Positions 54,641-64,000 of a stretch of 64,000 nt of DNA are shown here, piece by piece (positions within the stretch are counted from its first letter, which is position 1; every line of letters begins with the position of its first letter). Origin of the DNA: Prorocentrum cordatum (lineage: Eukaryota > Sar > Dinophyceae > Prorocentrales > Prorocentraceae); the NCBI GenBank assembly GCA_963575745.1, contig CAUYUJ010001692.1, forward strand, positions 362,001 to 426,000, written 5' to 3'. A program made the translations under genes and the position numbers. The notes beneath the pieces are model-generated. The model was not told the origin of the DNA. It saw only the letters and a list, made by a program, of their open reading frames with translations, and made no database searches.

Positions 54641-56241
54641 GCGATATATAAAGCGGACGGGCGTCGGCAGACGCGCGTGCGCGGGCGGGCGACCTGCATT
54701 GAGTACGCAAGATGTGCAGCTCGGGCACGTCGCGTAACAACCGATGGCCATTCAGACACAAGGGCGGGGGGGCTCTCTCGATTCTGTTGGGCGCATTGAC
54801 AGCGCGCGCAGTTGCGAGCCCCGTGGGCGCGGCGACCAGCGAACGCGGGCTATTTCGGCAGAAACCCAGGCGATGGCGCACATCGCCTGAACAGTCCGCC
54901 CAGCCAGCGACGCTGAAGCTCGCGAGTCCGTCGAAGTTCGCGAGGCCCAGAGTGCTAGGGGCCATCGACAGGAGAAGCAGCAGCGACGCAGTTGCCATGC
55001 TTCTCTCCGAACAGTTTACGGCGCTGCGCCAACGACTGAACACGGTTGAGACCGAACAGAGAGCAATGAGCTCGTCAATGTGCAGCGCGATGACATGCTG
55101 CGCTGCCCCCGAAGCGGCTAACTCACGCGGGTTGTTTTGACGCGACAGATAACGGCGCGATCCCCGCCCGCGAAATTGCGCGGGAAGACCCGCGGCAACA
55201 AGTCAGAGACGCGCGCGAAGGATTCGAGGCATGCGAACAAATGTGTGCAACCATCCCCAGGATCACAATCTATTAGCATGACCGCCATGGGCCTGGAATG
55301 GGCCAGCAGTGAGGCGGGCCCTGCGTCTGCCGGGTTGGATGCGTTGACCCAAAAGAAGAGGGGTGGACGATGTCCAAACTGAATCGGAGAAGTGTTCTCT
55401 CCCATCTCTGCTGGACAAACGTCGCCAGTCACGGGGCGCGCGGGCCCAGCAGCGACGATGCGACAACCCGCGCCCGCGTCGCTGCAGCCGCGCGAACTTG
55501 TTGGGCGGACAGCAGTTGAGATCCGGTCTCTATTGTCACCGATGCAAAGCGCCCCCGCGCCCCCTGCCCGCGAGGCTGCGCTGGGCGAGCCTCTTGGCGC
55601 CAACGTCGCAGGGCAGATTTCGCGTGGAAAACGATGGGATGGGCCCGGAGTGTCTCGGGGACTTTCGCTTTGGATTTCGCTTTGAATTTTGTAGGCTTTT
55701 TTTTTGCCAGGAATGAAGATTAAAAGACGCCCGCGCGAAATTCACGTCGTTTATTTTTCATTCGCCGCTTCTGGGTTTTGCACTGACAGAGATCCACGCA
55801 AAAATCCGCTGCAGCACGTCTGCAAGGTCGGTGCAGTGACATTCCAGGCGCCGCGGGCGGCATGCAGGCGCGCTGCGTCGAGGCAGTACGTCGCTGCGCG
55901 CGCTGAAGACAGCGCCTAGAACATTCTGAAATGCCGCGGTGGCTGCGCCGCGCCAATGTATGGGGAGCCTGGCCAGCGAGGGCGCGCCGCGCCAATAGCG
56001 GCCTAGTGGGCCCCGTCATTCATCCAGGAAAACCCGCGGAGACGCGCCGCGGGCGGCGCAGCGTCCAATCGCGAGCGGCAGAGCGCTGCGGAGGATGCCG
56101 ACGAAGTGCGAAGTGGCCAAAAAGGCTGAATGCGCGAGCTAACCTGCAGCGCCGTACTTCCGACAGTGGAAGCAGGAAGTGCATGAAACGACGAGCTCTG
56201 CCTCGGGTAGACCAGATACGCGCGTCGCATGGCTCCGCGTG
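54641..56241. other. Unassigned; short coding-like stretches
   Basis: Short frames with ordinary composition occur, such as MLLSEQFTALRQRLNTVETE (55000-55060, helical) and CFDATDNGAIPAREIAREDP (55130-55190). They are in different phases, and no consistent gene model or domain could be built. Confidence 0.3.
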
Positions 56242-56866
56242 ATGGAGGGCGCTACAGCCGCGCGTCTGCCTCTCGGGCAGCGGCGAGCTCGACGCGCTCG
56301 ATATGAAACTGGCCGCAGCGCACAGCGACGCCCGTCGACGCGACGACACCAGGAGGAGTGTCATTAAAACGCGGTTTGAAGAAGCTAAGACCCACAGGCG
56401 GCTCGTCGCATTACGACGCGTTATCTTTCTGATTCTTGATTGCTACATATGCAGGTGGCATCATTTCTGACGCCGCCCGCCTCGATGCGGGCCCATTTCA
56501 GGATAGCAGCCCTAGCGTGTGGATTGAGGATGGATTGCAACTTCCGGGCGATGCAACCCCTGCTTTACTTGCGCCCACCCTTGAATCCCTCTTCAGAACG
56601 CAGATGGGGCACCATCGTGACCTCGAGCATGACATGGCGGCGCGTCGCAGGATGGGCAGAGGCGACCCAAACAAGGGCTTCGCGTGGCCCTGCGACACGC
56701 GCGCCAATCTGGTTGAGGGGCGTCGTCTGCTAACGACCCGCGAGGACATGGCGTTCGCGGAGAGGGGCCGCTCAGCCACGTCGGCAAGCGCGGGGGCGCG
56801 CAGCAACAGGCCCCAGCAAGGAACGCGCAACCCGGAGGATGCCCCGTGGCATCGCCCAGATCATTG
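56242..56866 (+). CDS. Candidate two-exon unknown gene
   Basis: First block (56242-56410): an open frame containing SGELDALDMKLAAAHSDARR and VIKTRFEEAKTHRRLVALRR, strongly helical. Second block (56455-56866): opens after TGCTACATATGCAG, a good-looking 3' splice site, and reads GIISDAARLDAGPFQDSSPS, then PTLESLFRTQMGHHRDLEHD and CDTRANLVEGRRLLTTREDM, ending at a stop at 56864-56866. Composition is balanced and non-repetitive. No known domain was recognised. Exon boundaries and even the joining of the two blocks are inference. Confidence 0.3.
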
Positions 56867-57919
56867 ACGGCAGAATACTTTGAGGGCCCGCTGACAGTCC
56901 GGGAGCTCGCCCGCTCTGCGAAGAGTTGGCTGCAACAGGCAAGCGCCCCAAAACGCGGCGCGCGAAACGGCGCGGGCCGATGCGCTGGCGCGCCAAAGGC
57001 GGGCGTTGCAGGCGCGGGGGCGAGGGCGCCTCTGTGGCTGTTCTTCTAACACTTGGGGAGGCAGCGCATGTTGCCCCCCCCCCCCCCCGCCCTTGCAGCG
57101 GCGGCGCCGGGGGGCGGGCCGCAGGCGCGAACCTTATGCAGTTTCCATAGGGGGGCAAGGGGATGAGAGGAGGGGGGGGGGGGGAGGAGGAGTGGGGGAT
57201 GCGCTCGCAGCTGCCTGCGCTGCGGTGTATACAGGCACTGGAGCTCGTCCTCCTCCTCCTCCTCTCCTCCTCCGCCCGGCCTCTCTGATGGCCTCTCCTC
57301 CTCCCCCCCCCCCCGCCCCCCCCCCCCCGCCCCCCCCCCCCTCCCCCCTCTTCTTTCTCATCGTTTCTGTAGTGTCTACGCAGGGCAGCGCTTTGGATTC
57401 CGAAGCGCGCCAGGCGCCCTGGGCGGGGCTTCCTGGGGCCGGGGAGTGAACGATTAGAGTTTAGTTGTGTCCGGTATCGATGCGTTGATTTTTCGGCCTC
57501 CGGGCGCCCTGGGCGTTTCCTGGGACCTTCGTTCGCCGCGCTGAATAACCGCTGCAAGCGCGGTGGCGGACGCTATGGCCCGACAGAGCGCTCGCCCGAC
57601 CGACGGGGTAGTGGCGTCACGTCGTCGTCGTCATCGGCGCCGCCGCCGCCGCCGCCGTCGTCGTCGTCGCAATCGTCGTCGTCGTCGTTGTTTTGTTGTC
57701 CTTCATGTTCGTATTTCTTGAGAGCCCGGTGGGTTCTTCGTCGCCACGGCTGGACCCCCTTTCGAAAGTTTACTCCGAACACGAAGGGATAGGTTTGAAG
57801 GCCGATGTCCGAGGGGGGCGCAGTGGGGGAGGGGGGGGGAGGGGGGGCGGGGGAGGAAGTGCGAATAAACGTTGCTTCGCGTTCCCGTCGTCGATGTCTG
57901 AGTTGGCGCAGAAAGCGTC
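56867..57919. repeat. Homopolymer G/C runs and TCG triplets
   Basis: C-runs (57074-57090, 57305-57345), G-runs (57172-57184, 57830-57852) and a TCG/CCG triplet array (57615-57690). Unique DNA between them shows no gene. Confidence 0.85.
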
Positions 57920-58330
57920 GGAGGCGTCGTTCAAAATTGGAGCGTTTTTCAAAATTGAAGCGCGTTTAAAAATTGAAGCGCGTTTGAAAATTCGAGCGCG
58001 CTTAAACGTAGGAGCGTTTTCCAACATTCGAGCTCGTTGCATTGATGCGCGTTTCAACGTTCAAGCGCGTTAGAAAATTGGCGCGCGCTGCAAAATTGGA
58101 GCGCGTTTCAGAATGGGAGTGCGCCTGAAATCTGGGTCGCGTTTGACATTGAGTTGCGTTTCGAAATTGAAGCGCATTTCAATATTAGCGCATCTTTCGA
58201 GAGACACAGCGCGCTTCGAAATTCAATCGCGTTTGAAAACTAAAGCGAGTTTAATATTGGAGCGCGCTTCAAACTTGGAGCGCCCTTCAAAAGTGAAGCG
58301 CGTTCGAAATTGGAACGCGTTTCAAAATAT
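57920..58330. repeat. About 21-bp minisatellite (AAAATTGAAGCGCGTTT)
   Basis: Around 19 units of about 21 bp with the AATTG-AGCGCGTTT core, regular at 57935-58020 and increasingly diverged after. Heptapeptide frames (FKIEARL on plus, FKRASIF on minus) result from the period. Confidence 0.9.
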
Positions 58331-59849
58331 GTGCGCGCCGCGGCCGCCGCTGCCGCCACTTCCCCTTCTCGACCTCCCCCCCCCCCCCGGGGCAACGCGC
58401 GCCACTCCCAATGAATAGAAGAACAATCGTTTTGCGCGCGCGGGCAGCGGCGAGAGGATGGCCGCAGGGGCATCGCGGAAGGGCGACCCTCCAGAGCGCG
58501 CGCCCTCAGGAGGCAGCTCTGGCCCTGGCGACGACGCGCATAGCAGTCCGCCGCGCCCCCCGAGCCCAGGGGCGGGGGCAGGGGCCCGCTCGAGCCCGGA
58601 ACATCGCGCGCGGCTTGAAAATTCCCCGCGCGCGTCGAGCTAGTCTTTCGTAGACTTCGCAGGTTGGATGCCGCCGCCGAACGACCTCGCTTTCGCGGCG
58701 ACGCGCGTTCCCTGGCGAAAAATGTTACCGCCTTCGAGATCGCCGTTCGCTCTCCTGCGCTGCCCTCTTTTCGGGGGGGCCCAGTGGCGAGGGTCGCGAG
58801 GGGGGGCGAGACGGGCGCGCGCGCGCCCCTGCTTTGGGGGCACTCGACGTTGAGATTCTTTCGAGGTTGCTCATTTCTGGGACAGGGGAACCCGACGCCG
58901 AGCAATCTGCCGGGTGGTTCCCCCGCGCGCTGGGCGGGCCCCGCGGCGAGCGCCCGCCGAGGTCATTCTTTGCTGCGTCGGGGAGATCCGACGCCGCGCC
59001 CTCGCCGGGGTCTGTCTCCGAGGAGCTGGGGAAACCCGGCGCCGAAGTGACTGGCGATGGGGGCGATTGGCGCGCGGTCAATTCAGCATGCCGCGGCGCG
59101 CCTGGGCGGTCACGCCGCGCTGCGCTCTCGGCGACGCCCAGTGGTTTCATGGCGCAGTGGGATTTGCATAGGGGCAAACGCCAAGGCCGACGGCGCCCGC
59201 GGATGTCAGCTTGCGCGAGCCATGGCGCGTCCCAGCGAGAGTATATGTGTAGGCCAGCAACAACTATACATTGGCTTGGCTGCGCAGCCCCTCTCTTCGC
59301 GTTCTAGGTTTCGCGCAGTCGGCGGGCACGCGGTTCGCATTGGCGCCCGACTGGCGATGGACTCCAGTCGCCCGCGCCAGATGACCCCTTCGCCCGCCCC
59401 CGAGGGGGCGCCGCCCGCGGGGCCCCAGAGCCGGCACCATAATTCCATGCGGGAACTCCAGGGAAGCGGAGCGCGGGGGCCGAGCGACGGCACGGCGTAC
59501 CGGGGAATCCGGATGTTGCGAGGTTGGTCGTGCACATCTCGAGCTCCTTGTCTCCGTCTTTGGACTTGCTGCACTTTGTGTCGCACGTTTTGCCCTTAGG
59601 GCCTCTCTGTCGTCAAGTTGTTTCGCGTCTCATTCTTTTCTGCCGTCGAATGTCGCCGCTTCTCTCGTCGTTCTTCCTTTCGCGGCTGGGCCCGCCTGGC
59701 GTGGCGATGTTTTTCCTTAACAGCAAAGACTGATAGGTTTCTAGTGGGGTCAAAAGAGATCATCTCGACTCCCCAGGGGGGTCCGGGCAGGATCCGGGGA
59801 GCAGCCGATCGGGCGGAACCCGACGAGGGCCGGGCTCGTTTTAAGCAAA
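58331..59849. other. GC-rich, no gene recognised
   Basis: A loosely repeated block (GGGGAACCCGACGCC, GGGGAGATCCGACGCC, GGGGAAACCCGGCGCC at about 58882, 58979 and 59029). No domain in any frame. A C-run lies at 58378-58388. Confidence 0.4.
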
Positions 59850-60265
59850 CAGTTACACATTTCGTGGTCTTCGAGTCCCCAGATATCCATTCCTGGGCCA
59901 CATTTTGAATGCCTGGAGCCAACTGTGCACCACTTCGTGCTCTTCGAGCCTCCAGAACTCCATTCCCGGGCCACATTTTGAATGCCTGGAGCCAACTGTG
60001 CACCACTTCGTGCTCTTCGAGCCCCCAGAACTCCATTCCCGGGCCACATTTTGAATGCCCGGAGCCAACTGTAAGCCTCTTCGTGCTCTTCGAGCCCCCA
60101 GAACTCCATTCCCGGGCCACATTTTGAATGCCCGGAGCCAACTGTAAGCCACTTCGTGCTCTTCGAGTTCCCAGAACTTCATTCCCGGGCTACATCTTGA
60201 ATGACCGGAGCCAACTGCAAGCCATTTCGTGGTTTTCGAGCTCCCAGAATTTGATTCCCGGGCCA
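59850..60265. repeat. 73-bp minisatellite, 6 copies
   Basis: CCACATTTTGAATGCC recurs at 59898, 59971, 60043, 60117, (60190 as CTACATCTTG) and 60263: period 72-74 bp. Units carry TTCGTGCTCTTCGAG and CAGAACTCCATTCCCGGG. Confidence 0.95.
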
Positions 60266-60277
60266 CATTCTGAATGC

Positions 60278-60760
60278 TGATGCTGAGGCTGAGATTGCTG
60301 AGGCCCAGGCAGGCTGAGGCTGAGGCTGAGGCAGGCTGAGGCTGAGGCAGGCTGAGGCTGAGGCAGGCTGAGGCTGAGGCTGAAGCTGAGGCTGAGGCCG
60401 TGGCAGGCTGAGGCCGAGGCTGAAGGCAGACTGAGGTTGAGGCTGAAGCAGGCTGAGGCTGAGGCCGAGGCTGAGGCTGAGGCTGAGAATGCTGAGGCTG
60501 AGGCAGGCTGAGGCTGAGGCTGAGGCAGGCTAATGCTGAGGCAGGCTGAGGCTGAGGCTGCGGCAGGCTGAGGCTGAGGCAGGCTGAGGCTGAGGCTGAG
60601 GCTGGGGCAGACGCTGAGGCAGACGCTGAGGCAGGCCGATGCTGAGGCAGGCTTAGGCTGAGGCTGAGTCTGAGGCAGGCTGAGGCTGAGGCCGAGGCTG
60701 ACGGCAGACTGAAGACATATACATATACATGTACATGCACGTACACATATACATATACGG
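60278..60760. repeat. (GAGGCT)n array and AC/AT tract
   Basis: GAGGCTGAGGCAGGCT-type hexanucleotide array to about 60712, then ACATATACATATAC (60716-60757). Confidence 0.95.
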
Positions 60761-60890
60761 GACTGGTCGCCTGTGCCTTGTGCCTGTGACTGGCTCCCTG
60801 TGCGGCCCCCTTCTACGGCTCCCTGTGCAACCAGTCACAGACACAGGCAACTGCTGCTGCTACTGGTGCTGCTGCTGCTACTATCCCCAT

Positions 60891-60910
60891 GATCATCACC
60901 CCCCCCGCAG
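60891..60910 (+). promoter_or_regulatory. Possible splice or trans-splice acceptor before the LRR gene
   Basis: A pyrimidine-rich run of C ending in GCAG at 60907-60910, 72 bp before the first ATG of the LRR gene. The gene's frame is open from 60893. It could accept an intron junction or a spliced leader. No spliced-leader sequence is seen. Confidence 0.35.
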
Positions 60911-60982
60911 CCTTCTTGGCTAGAGCCCTGCTTTCGAAGATTTCCTTTCCAAGGAACTGCGAAGCGCCCACTGCGCACTTTA

Positions 60983-62755
60983 ATGCCAGGACATGCTGGT
61001 CTTTCTCAGTCTAGCGGCGGTGCCCCTCAGCCTGCTGCATTGAACAGCGGTGCTCCACAGCCTGCTGCATTGAACAACGGTGCTCCTCGGCCTGCTGCAT
61101 TGAACAGCGGTGCTCCTCAGCGTGCTGCATTGAGCGGTCCTCTGCAAACGCTCGTCGAGGACGCGAAGCAGTTCGGCCGGATACCGAAGCGAAAGAAAGG
61201 AACGTCCGAACAAGAACGGGCCGAAAACAAGTTGGTAAAACGTTTCTCGGACCATTGCAACAGCATCCCCAAAGACGTTTTGCAGGAATTGCGGGCCCTT
61301 GACGGCGCTTTGTCCTCAGGGTCGCGCGCCGCGCAAGAGGTCGTGAATGCGATTCGGGAGCTCGGCCGGATACCAAAGCAAAACAAATGAACATCCGAAG
61401 AAGAGCGGGCCGAAACCAATTTGGTTAAACGTTTCTCAGTCCACCGGGACAGCATCCCCAAAGACGCGCTGCATGAATTGCGGGCCCTTGGCGGTGCTTC
61501 TCAGCCTGCTGACGAAGAGCAGCTCGTCGCGGAGGCCAGTGGCCCTGAGTATTTGCTTCCAGAAGTAGACCCCGCAGCATTGCGCGCAGAAAGCGCCGCT
61601 CTTATACAGGCAGCTAAAGAGCTCGGCTATTATCCCAAGGTTAGCAGAGACATCGCGTGCTGGTCCAAGTTGTGGGGCGACGCCGGGCAGCCGGAGCCTG
61701 CGGTGGAAAAGCTATTGAAAGATGCGTTGTACTGCGGGCGCTTCCCGCATCTAATAAAACAGCCGACTACCGGGCCTCGGCGTCGCGAGCACAGGCTGGC
61801 ACAGAGAATCGCTGCTCACAAGAAACAGATATCGGATGCCTTCTGGGAGCTCATCGAAATTCATCGTGCAGGTGTAGTCACCGTCAATGGCCTGGACGAG
61901 AATGAACTTTGGTTTGCTTGTGGCAGAATTATGAAAGACAGTCCGAGCACAGTGCGCAGCTTGAGTTATAATCGTGATTCAGAAGACGGTGAGATTCATG
62001 CTCCCACAACTACGAAGTTGGCGCTGCTAGCCAAGGCTTGCCCTAATCTGATTGAATTCAGAGTGGGAAGCGCTCTCTTCGATGGAAGGGGCCTACATTA
62101 TGCCGTCAAAGCAATTGCACGAGCTTGCCCTCATTTGTTGCGACTAGACCTTGGGGGCAAAGACATCAATGATGGCGCGCTGCAAATTGTGAGTCAAGCC
62201 TGTCCTCTCCTGGAGAGCCTCGACGTCCAAGATAGTGGCATTGGTGATGTTGCCGCACAAGCGGTGGCGCAAAGGTGCGCCCGAATGGGAAAATTGAATG
62301 TGGACGAATGTGCAAATCTGACAGATGCGGCTTTCCTCGCAGTTGCGCAGGGTTGTCCACGGCTGCGTTCATGGATCATCTGGAGTTCCTCGCCATGCAC
62401 AGACCGCCTGCCGAGGCCAAAAGTTACCGACGCCGCCATCTGTGCCCTTGCGCAGCAGTGCCCGCACATTGAAATCCTTGAGCTGCGTGGGCTGGAGTCT
62501 CTGACCGACGCAGCCATACAAGCAGTGGCTATCGGTTGCCCATCGCCGGAAGAGCCAGATGCAAGCTTGCGCTGTCAGCTTACTGATGCAGCGGCACAAT
62601 CCCTTGCGCATCGCAGCTCTAGTTTATCGATCTTGAAGTTGCGGGATTGCGCAAAGATTACCACTTCTGGCGTCAGCGCTATGGCGCAAATCACCGCTCC
62701 GCTGAAATGCTTGGATGTCCGGCCCAGTCAGTTATCGAGGGAGGTCTATTTGTGA
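60983..62755 (+). CDS. LRR (FBXL/AMN1-like) protein with internal in-frame UGA
   Basis: The frame from the ATG at 60983 to the stop at 62753 has 590 sense or recoded codons, with one in-frame TGA (codon 136, 61388-61390). Residues about 12-51 are four decapeptides of the GAPQPAALNS type. Residues about 60-300 hold degenerate modules, each with a G-R/Y-I/Y-P-K box (FGRIPKRKKG, LGRIPKQNK, LGYYPKVSR, CGRFPHLIKQ), a basic helix LVKRFSVHRDSIPKDALHEL and a Leu-rich tail. The first two copies are 63 codons apart. Residues about 346-580 are seven or eight cysteine-type leucine-rich repeats (for example ARACPHLLRLDLGGKDINDG, AQQCPHIEILELRGLESLTD), as in F-box/LRR and AMN1 proteins. No F-box is visible, so a role in substrate or partner recognition is only a family-level guess. 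The next ATG after the TGA is at 61931, so reinitiation would remove the module region but keep the LRRs. Confidence 0.75.
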
Positions 62756-63059
62756 ATGTGTTGCGTGTGGGCGAGACGCCGTGTGAGGGACCTCCGTACC
62801 ACGCTGAGGTCTTAGTGCAGCAGGTTGCACGTTCACGAAGTGCACAGGCGTTCCCTCTTCGAGTTGCAGGGCAGGGAGGTGCGGTTGCATCTTGGCAGTG
62901 AGCGCGGCGGTGCTTTTCAGTCACCTGCAATCTTTCCTGCTTCGTCACTGCGACAGCGTTGCTGCTCAGCATGCTGTGAGCGGTGCTCATCAACATGCCG
63001 TGGACTGTAGCCGCCGTGATGTAGAACAACTGTTCCTGCTGGTCCGTGTGCGCATGTGT
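62756..63059. other. No feature seen
   Basis: Spacer between the LRR stop codon and the 33-bp array, possibly 3' untranslated. I could not identify a SECIS-like element by eye. Confidence 0.4.
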
Positions 63060-63745
63060 TTCATTGTCAGCAGTGTCTCGTTTGGAGATACAGTTCTCGC
63101 AAGCAGTGAGCCGTTCGAAACTAAATCCATGGATAGCAGTGTCTCGTTCGGATATACATCCAGTGATCGCAGTGTCGCATCTGGGGCTAAATCCATTAGT
63201 AGCAGTGTCTCCTTTGGGGCTAAACCCATTGATGGCAGTGTCTAGTTTGGAATTAAACCCATTGATCGTAGTGTCTCGTTTGGAGATACACTTCTCGAAA
63301 TCAGTGAGTCGTTCGAAACTAAATCCATGGATAGCAGTGTTTCGTTCGGAGATAAATCCAGTCATCGAAGTGTCCCATTTGGGGCTAAACCCATTAGTAG
63401 CAATGCCCCCTTGGGTAAACCCATGGATGGCAGTGTCTCGTTTGGAATTAAATCCATGGATAGCAGTGTCTCGTTTGGGGATACAGTTCTCGAAAGCAGT
63501 GACTCGTTCGAAACTAAAACCATTGATAACAGTGTCTCGTTCAGAGATAAATCCAGTGATCGCAGTGTCTCATTTGGGGCTAAATCCATTGATAGCAGTG
63601 TCTCGTTTGAGGCTGAATCCATGGATGGCAGTGTCTCGTTTGAACGTAAACCCATTGATAGCAGTGTCTCGTTTGGAGATACAGCTATCGAAAGCAGTGG
63701 GTCGTTCGAACCTAGATCCATTCATAGCAGTGTCTCGTTCGTTCT
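63060..63745. repeat. 33-bp minisatellite in a 198-bp higher-order repeat
   Basis: About 20 units of 33 bp (GCAGTGTCTCGTTTGG, then variable GATA/AATTAAATCCATTG). GTCTCGTTTGG followed by the GATACA variant returns at 63075, 63273, 63468 and 63666: spacings 198, 195, 198, i.e. six units with one 3-bp deletion. Plus-strand frames encode 11-residue repeats (DSSVSFGDKSS or NPLIAVSRLEL), and the minus strand encodes LAPNETLLSMD. Confidence 0.95.
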
Positions 63746-64000
63746 ACAACAGGAATCCTACATGAATCTTAAGTTGAATGCTTCCAGATATGCTCTTTCA
63801 CATCGCTGTTCGGTTGCTTTGCTGGGATAATCATTTTTCCGGTGCCGTGGATTTCGCGCCACTTGCGGGCGTGCTTTGCCGCTTCTACTGTTCCGCGCCC
63901 CCCATGGGGCTGGCCATCTACTGGCGCGCGAGCGCTCGCTTGGGATGGCTATCCACGTCGCCAGCAGGTTCGACGCTGCGAACATAACGAGTATCAGGTA
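63746..64000. other. No gene recognised at the right edge
   Basis: Unique sequence, open in one plus frame that continues from the repeat to about 63830. No domain. Confidence 0.4.

Noticed and set aside
55130-55190. EF-hand loop in CFDATDNGAIPAREIAREDP
   Set aside because: Only one loop, with a Thr at position 3, no paired hand, and no consistent frame around it.
1-64000. tRNA, 5S rRNA, spliced-leader RNA genes or relict spliced-leader sequence
   Set aside because: Read for conserved boxes on both strands; no convincing candidate found by eye.

Overview
The window reads as nuclear DNA of a dinoflagellate-like eukaryote. This is inferred from three things: APE-type non-LTR retrotransposons whose endonuclease, linker and reverse-transcriptase signatures resemble those of dinoflagellate LINEs; GC-rich, gene-sparse sequence; and exon-sized coding blocks with no bacterial operon structure. 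I saw no rRNA, tRNA, prokaryotic gene cluster or CRISPR array. Most of the 64 kb is repeats, so most long open frames are tandem arrays that happen to lack stop codons.

Layout. 1-4.6 kb: a broken LINE on the minus strand, running off the left edge and split by a minisatellite. 4.6-4.9 kb: a short minisatellite-carrying element (E3). 4.9-5.9 kb: two exons that look like the N-terminal domain of tRNA-splicing endonuclease subunit Sen54. 5.9-20 kb: intergenic or intronic DNA with reverse-transcriptase relics of a second family, a 49-bp minisatellite and simple repeats. 20-34 kb: a dense repeat domain. It combines (i) a 64/75-bp-spaced hairpin module (called H75 here), (ii) arrays built on TGCCGTGCTCCT, and (iii) a mobile element with CCCAACCAT ends carrying a 90-bp minisatellite (E1, E2). 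Much of 22.3-26.7 kb is duplicated at 29.2-34.3 kb, and comparing the two copies exposes element insertions and their empty sites.

35-39.4 kb: a second degenerate LINE, plus strand. 43-46.5 kb: two related elements with short inverted ends (CCTACCTAGG) filled with a TTAGCTTTAGC minisatellite. 48.3-50.1 kb: a composite inverted structure. 50-57 kb: GC-rich DNA with a few unassigned candidate exons. 57-60.8 kb: further minisatellites. 61.0-62.8 kb: the best gene of the window, an FBXL/AMN1-like leucine-rich-repeat protein of about 590 codons, interrupted by one in-frame UGA. 63.1-63.7 kb: a 33-bp repeat arranged as a 198-bp higher-order repeat.

The supported genes (a Sen54-like fragment and the LRR protein) are unrelated, and I infer no joint pathway. 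The strongest candidates for undescribed biology are the H75 hairpin array and the minisatellite-carrying mobile elements.
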